From: Sepioteuthis lessoniana
Lineage: Eukaryota; Mollusca; Cephalopoda; Myopsida; Loliginidae
Direction of reading: 5' to 3'
Length of the DNA stretch: 64,000 nucleotides
NCBI GenBank assembly: GCA_963585895.1
Contig: OY757912.1
Span: 82,539,154 to 82,603,153 of the forward strand
A program made the position numbers and the translations under genes. The notes under the pieces are model-generated. The model had not been told where the DNA came from. It saw nothing but the letters and a program-made list of their open reading frames with translations, and ran no database searches. Position 1 is the first letter of the stretch. Every line of letters starts with the position of its first letter. Of this stretch, positions 10,105 through 20,775 are shown in pieces.

Positions 10105-11159
10105 TATATACACACACATGTACCCAATCCAACCCTTCTATGATATATATACCAACATACCAGCAAAAATAGCACATCATATCAAGATTTTATTAGATCA
10201 ATATGCTTAAAATGCTCCAATTTAGAAAATAATACAGTCCAATTTGCAACTGAATGAAGATTTTGAGAGGTCTTCATTCATGCTGAACATCATTTTTTAA
10301 TCATCAAAGCATAAATATAATCAGAAATTGCTGCTATAGCTTAAAGCCAAAGGGTTTATAGGTCATCTAGTATATATATGATACCATGATAAATATGGAC
10401 CAGAGTCAAAGTTTAGTTATTTTTAATTACTGGTGTCAGAAGTCAATATTTGAATGTGGATAAAAATGAGTACTTCAAATACTGATTTTCAAGGCAGCAA
10501 TCTCCTTTCACTCCCTATCTGAATTTGACCTTGTGCTAACCTTAAATATTATAACATGATAAGTAGATCATTTATATGATTATGGTTTGTTTCAATTGTT
10601 TTTATATAGACAGCTGCCCATTAAAAAGTTTTAGATTAATTATATTCATATTAATCAGCTGAACCTGTGGAAATTCCAGTTTAATTAGAATATACAAAAA
10701 ATATTATACGGTATCTATATGACCGGTGACGTTATTGGGTTCCTGTCATAAAAGACATTTAAGATGATAGTGATGCTTTTATTTAAGAGGGAGTGATGGA
10801 TTCTAATAAGCATTTCATAGTTATTTACATTAGATCAAGAATTTTAATGATTGAGAAAAGGATATTGTGTGTATGCAAACCCTACAAAATAATCAATTGG
10901 TTGCAAATTCTACTTTAATTGCTTTATTCTCAAAGAACATTTTACGAAAATGTCACTATGCTGTGTCTCTTATTTTTTTGTGGTGTCACAGGTTCCAGTT
11001 TTTAGTTTTGAGGCTAAGTTTGTGTTTCTAGAATTGATCTACTTAGCTAATTTTAAGAAAATAGCTGCTTTATAGAGTTTATCTAATGGCTGGAATAATT
11101 ATTACAAGTGATGAAAATTCAATGAAAAGTTCCTAGAGAGTAATAGTAGTTATTACATT
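10105..11159. other. AT-rich stretch, nothing recognised
   Basis: No repeat family, coding motif or strong structure seen over about 1 kb. It begins with a short TA/CA tract at 10104-10120. Confidence 0.5.
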
Positions 11160-11580
11160 CGTACTAACTGGTGGCCTTCACTGAAGTCCAAGTGATAGCA
11201 AGTTTCTTTATCTCTTAGTATCCTAGCCAATCTTAACATACTGTGAAATTTGAGTCTTGATACTTCCCTGGTTCCCTAGATTCCTTCAGTCTCTTTTTCA
11301 GATTCTTTGAGATTGTTCTAAATGCTCCAATTATGGTTGGTATCACTGATAACTTCATAGGCACCTTACATGGTGTAATGGTTAACAAGCTAAATTAATA
11401 GACTATTGTTAGTGACTTTGATTCTCACTGTGCACCCCATATTTCTGGCCATGTGCCACAACTGAGTTAAGCTTAGTAAATAATTATCACTGTTACCTTC
11501 ATGTACCACAGAATTTTTAAAGTTCTCTTGCAAGGTTCAGGTATTCAGTTAGTTTTTCTCTTTCTTCTAATTATTATAAA
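11160..11580 (-). pseudogene. Second copy of LINE C-terminal domain, SINE-interrupted
   Basis: Parallels 11755-12030 in the same orientation: gtccaagtgatagcaagttt, ccagccaatcttaacat-like, ccttcagtctctttttcaga and ggttggtatcactg blocks recur in order. Coding capacity is lost. The match breaks at 11353 and resumes at 11497 because SINE-E sits in between. The two copies lie about 600 bases apart, so this is either a local duplication or two insertions. Confidence 0.65.
11354..11484 (+). mobile_element. SINE-E with target-site duplication
   Basis: About 131 bp, with a head tggtgtaatggttaacaagc (A-box-like) and gactttgattctcactg (B-box-like) and an end gttaagcttagtaaataa. It is flanked by tatcactgataac (11341-11353) and tatcactgttac (11485-11496), an imperfect 12-13 bp target duplication. 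The paralogue at 11948 has a single site, tcactgtcac, which gives the empty-site state. Confidence 0.72.
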
Positions 11581-11726
11581 TTTTGATTAGTATTCATCTT
11601 TTAACTGCATTTTTCTAAAAAATAGTAATTCACAAGGCTTATTATTCAATGATAGCAAGAAACAGCATGGATTGGAACTAATAAAAGCTGTTTTAAAGCA
11701 AAGGAAAAAGAGATTAAACTTTACTA

Positions 11727-12290
11727 TTATTGTTCTACTCCTTGCAAGTTTTTCACATCAGTTTTAACTGGTGCTTTTTCACAGGAGTCTAAGTGACAAC
11801 AAGTTTCCAGGACTTTTCTGAGTATTCCAGCCAATCTTAACAATGCTGTAGTCTTGATGGTCTCAGTTCTTCCTCTGATTTCCAATTCCTCCAGTCTTTT
11901 TTTCAAGATTTTGTGGACAATTCTAAGTGAACCAATTCTAATTGGCATCACTGTCACCCTCATGTTCCACTGTTTTTCAAGTTTTCTGGCAAGATCCAAG
12001 AATTTATTTATTTTTTCACTTTCTTTTATTTTCACTCTGTGGTCTGCCAGGATGGCAAAATCCACTAGTTGACAACTTTTTTCTTGCTAATTAAAACTAG
12101 GTTTGGTCTGCTGGCTGGGATTACATGATCCCAAATAATTTTATGCATCTCATTCTCTAGGACAGATTCTGGTTTGTGCATGTAACATTTGGTAGTATGG
12201 TTGAATTTTAATCTTTTGCACAATTCCCAATGGATCACCTTTCCCATCCAGTCATGCCTTGTATTGTACTTTTTCTCACTATAGGGAAGA
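11727..12290 (-). pseudogene. LINE C-terminal domain resembling a restriction-like endonuclease
   Basis: Minus-strand translation shows RHDWMGKVIHWELCKRL, then HKPESVLENEMHKIIWD, SRPNLVLISKKK, MDFAILADHRVKIKESEK and LRIVHKILKKRLEELEIRGR with a TTALLRLAGILRKVLET ending. This order is familiar from the ORF C-terminus of non-LTR retrotransposons, and RPxLVLI..KK....DFA.P fits a PD-(D/E)XK-type pattern as in R2/Dong/NeSL-like elements. The frame changes once near 12065 (stop TAA/TAG region), so it is broken. The RT domain is not present nearby. The clade is an inference from motif layout; the Pro-Asp of the motif is Pro-Asn here. Confidence 0.6.
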
Positions 12291-12895
12291 GTTATCTCAT
12301 AGGTTGAAAAGAGTTAGAGGAGTCATGCATTTTTTACCTTGCAAGACAAGATGAATGTGCCTCGGATCACATCGGAAGGGAGATAAGCAGTATGTCATGC
12401 AGAAAAGAGGATGACATTTTTTTCTAGGTCTAGCTTTTCTTATGACAGGCTACTACTGATTGGCCAAAAAAACTAGCCAATCAGTGCATGGGACTTACAT
12501 ATATAAACTTGGGACAGTCTACAATTGTGGAGTTTGGATTTGAGTGTAATTGTTGGTGAATCAAGGATGTGGTTCATGTGTAGATGAGAAATGGTGTTGG
12601 GTGATTGAGGACTGAGAATACTCACTGGCAGTATCAACTTTTTTCATTTTTGCAACACCCATCAGGAACAGAAATTAAAAAAAAAAAATGACACATACTA
12701 AAATTGGCAGCACTACATCAAATCAATTGGTCATGAATAGAAAGAAAAGACAAGCAAACACATCTTATTCTTTTTATTTTTTAAATCTTAATTTCAACTT
12801 TATTTTCTGTTTCTTACAATCCTTCACTGGGCCTTTATCCAAAGTCTAGGGTGAGGGAAGGTAGTAATTCTATGCATTTGTTTTTTGCTACTGCT
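12291..12895. other. Unassigned sequence
   Basis: Slightly less AT-rich at 12300-12660 than its surroundings, but I recognise no element or coding motif. Confidence 0.45.
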
Positions 12896-13140
12896 TTTGA
12901 GTGATATTTTTCTGTCATGTTGATTGTACTCTCTTAAGGAGATCAGCAGTTCCACAAAGTATAATCTATAATTATCATTATTTCAATCTGCACTGTTCCT
13001 GATTGTCATAGTATGATGATTCTTTTTAGGTGATATTTTTCAGTCACATTTATAGTACTTTTCTTAGAAGATGAGCAGTTTTGTAAAGTGCAATTCATTA
13101 TCATTATTACTATTCTGGATTGTTCCTGGTTCTCATGTAA
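12896..13140. repeat. Tandem duplication, about 130-bp unit
   Basis: Two adjacent diverged copies starting with gtgatatttttctgtca (12901) and gtgatatttttcagtca (13031). Both continue through a tactctctta/tacttttctta block, a gagcagt block and a ctg..ttcctg(a/g)tt block. Confidence 0.75.
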
Positions 13141-13235
13141 GAACTTTCATGAGCCAACATAAAAATCTAATTAAAAATTAAATGAAGAAAAAGTACAAGA
13201 CAAAATTAATGACTGACAATTCTTCACCTAAAAAT

Positions 13236-13237
<2 letters not shown>

Positions 13238-13290
<53 letters not shown>
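13238..13290. repeat. (TA)26 tract
   Basis: Uninterrupted TA dinucleotides, 53 bases. Confidence 0.98.
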
Positions 13291-13293
<3 letters not shown>

Positions 13294-13344
13294 AATAACA
13301 ATGAAAAACTATTTCTACTCAACTGATTAATATAGTTTGATTGT

Positions 13345-13450
13345 TAGTGTGGAATAGGTGATCTGCCAGGAACAATGAAATGATAGAGACGAATGGTGAG
13401 AGAATCAGGGAAATCCATGTTACTAGCACAAATTGATAATGATGGCTATT
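13345..13450 (+). mobile_element. RTE tail fragment
   Basis: ctgccaggaacaatgaaatg, agagacgaatggtgagaga and tcagggaaatcc match the last approximately 100 bases of the tails at 41060-41160 and 56440-56536. It ends with a short aatgatgg. Only the extreme 3' end is present. Confidence 0.6.
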
Positions 13451-13737
13451 TACAGCATGATGAAATTGATATGTTACTGACTCAACTTGCTTTCTTTCAG
13501 CTTGAACACACTCTAATTCGCTAGATGTTAAGGTAATGGTAGATTCTGATGAGTTTCCTTGTTCGTGAGAAGCAATAGAAAGATAAAAATGTTTATAAAT
13601 ATTCTTCACACTATCATTCACGTCACAGCTTTATATATTCAAGGGCACAATAAGTTAAATTCATGAATATTGATGAATAAAACATAAAATAGTATCCCAT
13701 TCATTATTTTAATTTCTCTCACTCTACTTTAACATCT

Positions 13738-13765
<28 letters not shown>
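13738..13765. repeat. (TA)14 tract
   Basis: Abuts the 3' end of the minus-strand SINE-C that follows. Confidence 0.95.
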
Positions 13766-13767
<2 letters not shown>

Positions 13768-13768
<1 letters not shown>

Positions 13769-14047
13769 ACCAACTCCTCCACATGAGCAGGATGTGACAC
13801 AAGGTCACTTTTTAAGCAGTTTAACAGGTTTGAATTTAGAGTTGTCCTTCTCCAAGACCTGATGCTATACCAAAGTTGAGGAGTATAGTCTGCTCTACTA
13901 TTTACCCATAGCTAGAGAGAAAGTAGGTGGATGCTTACTTTCCCCAAGGGTATTAGCGCTATGTAAAATGCAAACAGCCTTGATTAAGATTTGAACTCAA
14001 ATCAGTGTGTTCCTTTCCTACAACAATTACCATTATATCACAAGCAC
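13768..14047 (-). mobile_element. SINE-C
   Basis: Full-length reverse copy, from aaccaactcctccacatgag to cattatatcacaagcacctc. The B-box-like region reads tttgaactcaaatc on the plus strand. Confidence 0.85.
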
Positions 14048-14071
14048 CTCCTCTCTCTTTCTCTCTTTATG

Positions 14072-14112
<41 letters not shown>
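14072..14112. repeat. Compound (CA)11(TA)10 microsatellite
   Basis: CA run followed without gap by a TA run. Confidence 0.95.
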
Positions 14113-14464
14113 TTACTCTGATTTAACCAGTAGAGTAAGTAAACAACATTAAAATAAATCTATACTAATAATTGGGATGCTTATATCTGTCTGTTACCTA
14201 TAGACAGTCAAAGGGTTTAATATACAACATTTGGAATGAATATTTATTTGACCTAGGAAAAGGTTTATGACATAAAAAACATATGCTCCTTATAGAAAAA
14301 GGCTGGGGATAGGGCCTCTAACAATAAGCAACAATCTATGGGAAGCCATGTTGGTACAAAATATAATTAACCACACAGAATTTTAATTTCCAAATGTAAA
14401 AATCTTTTTAGAATTATTTGTCCAACAAAAGTAATTATTCAAATTTAGTAAAACATGATCAGTT

Positions 14465-14745
14465 AGGTTTGTAGTTTATTGATGTAGGAAATGAGTTCTG
14501 GGAGCCAAGTTGAAATCCTGAATGAGGCTCTGTGTGTTTCATTTTGCGTTAATGCCTAAGTCATGAATCCAACTCTTCCAGCCCTTAGTTAGAAGTAAAA
14601 TAGGAAGACTGATTCAGCTCTTTAACCTTGGCACAGCAACCAATCTAGAAGAAGGAAAACTTTGAATTCATACCACTTGTACTCTGCTTAAAAATTGGCC
14701 TTGTGTCACATTCTGCCCATGGCAGAGGAGTTGGGTAAATATATA
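14465..14745 (+). mobile_element. SINE-C
   Basis: Head is degraded (gtttgtagtttattgatgta); body and 3' end cttgtgtcacattctgccca and gttgggtaaata are intact. Confidence 0.82.
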
Positions 14746-15400
14746 GTATTATTATAAAGTTAAGGTTAAGAATCTAGACAAAAATGTTTCAGCTGATAAA
14801 TCTCAAATTCAAAATATTCTCTCGAAAACCTTTGAAAATTTTCACAAAACAATATTAACCTTTATTATCTGGGTAACTGGTATTTGTGCTGCTACCTAAA
14901 AGTACATATACCTGGGTGACCTGAATTCTGACTGGGCAATACATATTTCTACATCACTAGAGTCTATAAAATGTTGTAATTTGTTATTTAACAAGATGCA
15001 GAGCTATTAAATAATAGTTTGTAACATTTTACATTGACTGTTATTTTTCAGTCAGGAACCCATGTGGACTTAGGGTTCCAAGGGTTAACTCCATAAAATA
15101 ATATAAAAATATGACTCATAAATCTCTCTTCAGTTATATGGATTTTTATTTTATCATAACAATTTCAATTTGTAACCATTTAGTATAAATGCTTAACTGA
15201 CAAAAAAGATTGTAAAAATAACCAATTTCAACACAAGTCCTATTCCAACACAGACAGATACTTTAGCTAGTAAATAAATAAGGACAGTTTAATCTCCTTA
15301 ATTTTTGCTGATAAAAAAGGAATTAGATTTAGTATATCTTGCAGCCTGATGTAGTCAGAGTAATAGTAAAAGGAGCTCTCAAGTTAGTTTGACTAATGAG
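14746..15400. other. AT-rich stretch, little recognised
   Basis: A patch at 14870-14985 weakly recalls SINE-E (gggtaactggta.., gggtgacctgaattctgac). I do not call it as a copy. The rest shows nothing. Confidence 0.4.
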
Positions 15401-15407
15401 AAGAGAG

Positions 15408-15640
15408 CCCCTTTAGTTTGAATTCAGAATTTTCCTTTTCCCAGACCAGTTGCTATACCAGGGTTAAAGATCCCTGTTTGCTCTCCTATTAACCCATAGC
15501 TGGAGGGAGAATAGTTGGATTCATACCTTTACCAAGGATATTAGTACTAAGTGAAATGCTAACAGCCTTGTCCATGATTTGAACTCAGATAGCTGAGTCC
15601 ACTCCCTTTGATGATAACTGTAATACTACAAGTGTCTCCA
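15408..15640 (-). mobile_element. SINE-C, 3' truncated
   Basis: Begins at agtttgaattcagaatttt, so the last approximately 50 bases of the 3' end are missing. The head is at the right, ending gataactgtaatactacaag. Confidence 0.8.
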
Positions 15641-15688
15641 TCAATGGTTTGCTCTATATGAGTTGCGATGATGTTCACATACACAAAA

Positions 15689-15732
15689 ATAATAAATAAA
15701 TAAATAAAATTAAGTTAAATAAATAAATAAAA
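15689..15732. repeat. (AAAT)n tract
   Basis: Two runs of AAAT separated by ttaagtt. Confidence 0.85.
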
Positions 15733-16217
15733 GAAATCACCTTCTCACATACAAGTATTTCCATTCTCTTTAAAGATTCTTTAAAAACAATCACTGAATA
15801 GCTTAATCAATTAATATTTCACTAATTTTATTGAGATAGTGACGGTGATGATTTAAGATGACATTAAAATGTTTACCTTAAAAGCTTACACTTGAGATTA
15901 AATTATCATTTTTTTAAAACTTGAAACATTAAATAAATAACTAAGACATTTTTAGTTTCAGTCTTAAAGTAACTTGTTCAGCTAGCTTGATTGCTGGAAG
16001 TATGAAAAGACTTTTGTGTTCATTGATTTGATTACATCTGTACAAGCAGAGCAGAAACATACATGGAACTAGAAAATATGTGTGGTGTGTCTATAATAAG
16101 CAAGGCAGCTTGTTATTTCATTGAACAAAATAGCTTTCTAAATCATTCAAATAAAAATTTGTGCTGTATTGGATCAACTTTCATATGTAAGATTTTCATT
16201 AAAAAATAACTCAAGAG

Positions 16218-16237
16218 TATATATATATATATATATA
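16218..16237. repeat. (TA)10 tract, mariner target
   Basis: The left end of the mariner element follows directly; TA at 16236-16237 pairs with TA at 22728-22729. Confidence 0.85.
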
Positions 16238-16683
16238 TGTAGTGCATTCAATAAGTTTCCAGACTTTTTTTTGTACAGACATTTAAAATTGTTGTAGACT
16301 CTTGAAAATTCAGTATGTTATTGCTATACATCTTATGAGATGACTGACCAATTCTTATGATTTCAGGTTCAAAGGAACAGCTACAGCAGGAATTCGAATA
16401 CACCCTACTAAAGCCTGATTATCACAGCTGGTGAATTTCAAAAATGCAATCTGGACATGAGGACACTTTAGAAGAACGATATGCAATAAAATTCTGTTTT
16501 AAACTTGGGAAAATGCCACAGAAACATATGGAATGCTTCAGACTGCTTTTCAACCATCTTGCATGAATCGAGCATCAGTTTTTGAGTGGCATAAGAGATT
16601 CAAGGAAGGCAGGGATGGAGTGAGGGATGATGAGAGGTGTGGGAGGAGTAAAGAAGTCAATACACCAGAGTTGATTGGCCAAA

Positions 16684-16701
16684 GGGTTAGGGTTAGGGTT
16701 A
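16684..16701 (+). repeat. Three GGGTTA telomere-type hexamers at a deletion scar
   Basis: GGGTTAGGGTTAGGGTTA sits exactly where the transposase loses roughly 140-150 codons, between the ELIGQ block and the RELRKRF block. The flanks are good mariner sequence on both sides. Confidence 0.9.
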
Positions 16702-16926
16702 CTATGTTGAGGTTTTAAGGGAACTCAGGAAGAGATTCCGTCGGAAGAGGCCAGCACTCTTCAAATTGGGCCAGTAGCATTTTGACCAGGACAATGCACC
16801 AGTCTACAACTCCATCCTTGTCACAGACTATTTGACTAAGATGGGCATCAAGACAGTTTCACACCCTCCCTATAGTCCAGACCTTTCTCCCTGTGACTTT
16901 TGGTTATTCCCTAAGCTTAGAGGCTG

Positions 16927-16934
16927 TCGTTATG
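16927..16934. repeat. LINE target-site duplication, left copy
   Basis: tcgttatg, identical to 22506-22513. Joining the flanks through one copy restores an unbroken mariner frame. Confidence 0.92.
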
Positions 16935-17050
16935 CGAGTTTGAGTTTTGTTTAACAGCATATCAACCCCTGTGGGTCATTTAATGCCAAAAAGGTTATTT
17001 TTAATTTCAGTCATTAAAATAGCGGTTCTATAGAGATGTTTGGTTATATC
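16935..17050 (-). other. LINE 3' UTR, shared with SLE and SINE-B
   Basis: On the minus strand it contains ggcattaaatgacccacagg and ggttgatatgctgttaaaca. The same segment ends every complete SLE and SINE-B here. In LINE/SINE pairs such a shared tail is the recognition site of the LINE reverse transcriptase (established for other pairs, inferred here). Confidence 0.82.
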
Positions 17051-18616
17051 TTACTGAAAAAGTTGCTTTTTTTTTAGAAAATTAAAAATGTTTTCAGGGT
17101 TTGTATTCTTAAAGATGTCCCTCAGGTTTCTTGCTTGATAGTACTTAGTACGGATATGTTTAAGGTTGTTACAATTTAGAAGGATATGTTTGGTTGTGAG
17201 TTGTACTTTGCATGATGGGCACACTGGGGCATCCTCCCCTTTTAACAGGTGTGAATGAGTAATGTGGGTGTGCCCAATACGCAATCTGGCAAGTATTACT
17301 TCTTCTCTTCTGATACTTCTGTAGCCTGTTGGCCACTCTCCGATAGCTTCTTGTATTTCATGGAGTTTGTTTTGGGTCTGATTGTCCCATGATTTCTGCC
17401 ATTTGTCTGATATAAATTTCTTTATGGTTGGTTTTAGATCTGTATATGGGATTTTTGATTTGCACATGTCAATTTGAAGAGCTTTTTTTGCAGCTTTGTC
17501 TGCTTTTTCATTTCCTTGGATGCCAATGTGACTTGGTATCCAGGTGAATATGATGTTATTATTTTTAGAGAGGGTGTTTAGTTTGTTTAGGAGCTTTGTA
17601 ATCAAGGGGGATGATGTATCTCTGTTCTGTAGTGCTAGCAGGACTGATTTGGAGTCAGTGTATATGATAAATTTGGAAGCTTTATGATTTGCTATGATAT
17701 TCATAGCTAGATCAATGGCTGTGGTTTCTGCACTGTAAATTGAAGCTTCATTAGGTAGGCGTTTTAGGGTTTCTTTTTTTTTAAAAATAGCAGCACAACC
17801 TACTTTTTTTCCTTGTTTGGATCCGTCTGTATAGATTTGATAGTGATCTGGGAACTTATTTTGTATTTTTATGAGTTTCTCTTGATAAGTGATGGGGTGT
17901 GTTTTTGTTTTGGGTAACTTAGCCAGTTCTAAGTTTATAGTTAGTTGCCTTATGGTCCATGGTGCCGTTTTGGAGAGTATGGTATGGTGTACTATTTTAG
18001 TGTTGATTTTGATTTCGTTGAGGAGGTCAATTATTCTTAAGCTAAAAGGTCTGATTTTTTTGGGGTTATTTTGATACAGGTTTTCATATTTTGTTTTGCC
18101 GGTGTAGTCATAAGCAGGATTTTGTGAACAGGAGATGAGTTTGATGTAATACTGTAGTGCTAATTTTTGTCTTCTTAAGTAGAGAGGGGGTTCGTTTGCT
18201 TCTATGTATAGACTTTCCTTTGGGGAAGTATTAAAGGCCCCTAAAGTGAGGCAAAGTCCTTGGTGGTGTATGGTTTCCAGTCGTTGTAAGTAGGATTTTC
18301 TGGCTGCTCCGTATATGAAGCAGCCATAGTCAAGTTTTGATCTTATTAGAGATCTATATAGCTTGATAAGGGTCTTTCTATCAGCACCCCAGTCTGTGTG
18401 GGCTATGGCTCTCAATAGTTGCATGGCTTGATTGCATTTTATTCTTAGCTTAGCTGATAATTTAGAGTCAAAGATAATGCCAAGGAATTTATGTTCATCT
18501 GTTATGGGTATTTCAGTGTTATTTAATGTAAGTTTAGGGTGGTTGTGCATCTTGTGGATTTGACAGAAGTGTACACATTTTGTTTTACTATTTGAAATTG
18601 TAAATCCATTTTCTGT

Positions 18617-18619
18617 GGT
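18617..18619 (-). other. Nonsense codon TAG in ORF2 (codon 707)
   Basis: Lies downstream of the YVDD motif, in IQK*TTENGF; related elements have Trp here (family knowledge), so TGG to TAG is the simplest reading. Confidence 0.8.
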
Positions 18620-18943
18620 CTATTTTTGGATTTTATTTATGCATTGTTGTATTTTCCTTTCTATGGTTGTCATGTTTTTGGAATTATAGCAGATGAGGAA
18701 GTCGTCTACATATAATGACCCTTTGATTTCTGGTGGGAGGCAGGAGGTTATGCTGTTTATCTTTATTATAAATAGGGATACTGATAAAATACTGCTCTGA
18801 GGAACTCCCACCTCTTGTGGCTTCGGATCAGAGTATATGCTGCCAATCAGTGTCCTGAAAGATCGGTCTTCAAGAAAATTTTGGATGAAGATGGGAAGTC
18901 TACCTTGTAACCCAAAGTTTTTAAGGTCTTTGAGAATTCCGTA

Positions 18944-18946
18944 TGG
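18944..18946 (-). other. Nonsense codon TGA in ORF2 (codon 597)
   Basis: Directly follows RT motif A, KAYDTT*PYGI. Trp is usual after KAYD(x)(x), so TGG to TGA is the simplest reading. Confidence 0.8.
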
Positions 18947-20775
18947 TCATGTTGTGTCATAGGCCTTTTCAAGATCAAAAAAGACTGCCACCAGGTGTTC
19001 CTTTTTTATGCATGTTTCTCTGATTAGGGTTTCTATATGAACCACCTGGTCCATTGTGCTTCTTTTTGTTCTGAAGCCTGCTTGTAGGTTTGAGAGCAGT
19101 TTATTTGATTCGAGAAACCATATTAGTCTTTGGTTTATCATTCTTTCTAAGGTTTTGCATGCACAACTAGTTAGGGCTATGGGCCTATAGCTGGTGGGAT
19201 TTGTTGGGTCTTTTTGTTTTTTGAGGATGGGGATGATTGTAGCTTGCTTCCATAAAGTAGGGATATTGCCTGAGATCCAGATATTGTTATATATTTTTAG
19301 GAGATATTTCTGGGAAATTGTAGGTAATTCTTTAAGAAATGTGTGGTGAATTTCATCTGGACCAGCAGCTGAGTTATTGGATTTGGATAATGAATTTTGG
19401 AGTTCATCTAGGGTGAAAAGTTGGTTGTAGCATTTAGTATCGTCAGAGGTGAACTTTATTTTGTTCTTTTCTTTTTTGATTCTGATGGAGTTGAATTTGT
19501 TGGAATATTTTTTGGTAGATGATGCTTGGGCAAAGTTTTCTGCCATCAGATTAGCTATTTGTTTTTCACTCAAAGCTTTTGTGCTTCCTAGGGAGAGATG
19601 ATTTATAGGAGTGTGGACAGTTTTATTTGATATTTTCTTTACAAAGTTCCAAATTGTTTTGGGATTAGTATTTGAGTTTATTTTTGCAGTGAAGTTTCTC
19701 CAGGAAGACCTTTTAGCTTCTTTAATTGTGCGTCTGGTTTTAGCTCTTTGTTGTCTATATTTGTCTATATTTTCTGATGAAGGGTTGGTTTTAAATTTCC
19801 TGAGGATTCTTTGGCGTTCTCTGATCATAGTTTTGCACTCCTCCGTAAACCAGGGATTGTTATGTTTTGGGGATGTTGTAGTTTTAGGTATGGTTTTGTT
19901 TGCTATATTAATTAGGGTGTTTGTGAAATGTATTATAGGTTCTTCTTGGTTTGTATTTGTTTCTGGGATTAGGGTGTCAAGGCATAGTTTTTTGTAGGCT
20001 TGCCAGTCTGCTTTTTTGAAGTTCCATCGTGGGGTTTTTGAAACTGTTTGTGGGTCTGATTTTCCTGGTTTAGTATTTTCTATTATGATTGGAAAGTGGT
20101 CACTGCCGCAGGAATCTTCATGTACCCTCCAGTTATATTCTATGAAGGTGGCTGGATCGCTGAGTGTTAGATCTATAGCAGAGAATGTACCTGAGGATGA
20201 GCTTAGGTGGGTTTGAGCTTTCTGATTGTGGAGACATAGGTTGTTGTTATTAATGATTTTTTCAAGGGTCTGACCTCTTTTGTTCGTTGTCCTGCTTCCC
20301 CACAAAATGTTGTGGCTATTGAAATCTCCCATCAATATATATGGTTTAGGGAGTTGATTTATTAAGTTATTTAGCTGTTCTTCATTTATAGGGTCTTGAG
20401 GTGGAATGTATATAGAGCAGATGGCGGTGGTTTTGTGTAATGTTGCTGAAATTGCTACTGCTTGTAGGGGTGTGCTGATGTTGATTTTGCTTTGGGGAAT
20501 GTTTTTCCTTATTAGGATTGATACACCACCTGAAGCTCTTAGTCCCGTGTCATGTATGTAGTCATATTGCTCATAATTTTTCATATTTGTTTTATCATTG
20601 CTTTTTTGGAATGTTTCTTGGAGGCATATAATGGTAGGATTTTGTTCAGTTATTAACAGCTGGAGTTCGTTGTAATTTGCCTTGTAGCCACGACAGTTCC
20701 ATTGGATTATCTTGTGGGTATTTTGGTATTTGGCCATAACTATTTATGTAGTGTGTGTCTTGGGTTTGGGGTATA

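Larger units (their letters stand above)
17051..20737 (-). pseudogene. LINE ORF2: endonuclease, reverse transcriptase, RNase H (1228 codons, two stops)
   Basis: Start ATG 20737, MAKYQNTHKIIQWNCRGYKA. Endonuclease at about residues 10-220 with N14, E41 (CLQETF), D138/N140 (MGDFN), D189 and SDH 212-214. Reverse transcriptase at about 455-760: AGPDEIH, SYRPIALTS, AGFRTKRST, motif A FFDLEKAYD, motif B GVPQSSILS (usual Gly replaced by Ser), motif C YVDD at 676-679. RNase H at about 965-1090 with D971, E1004, D1028, H1070 and D1080 all present (YTDGS, SAETTA, YTDSKS, PSHIGIQGNEKAD). A C-terminal CPSC..HILLNC cluster follows. The frame is single throughout, broken only by TGA at codon 597 and TAG at codon 707, both where tryptophan is expected. 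Confidence 0.93.

Noticed and set aside
13319-13621. 100-codon minus-strand frame with a hydrophobic segment
   Set aside because: Overlaps an RTE tail fragment in antisense; no family resemblance.
19611-20216. Plus-strand open frames inside the LINE
   Set aside because: Antisense to ORF2, hydrophobic by base composition, and not homologous to anything I recognise. Same for 20936-21289 and 17889-18074.
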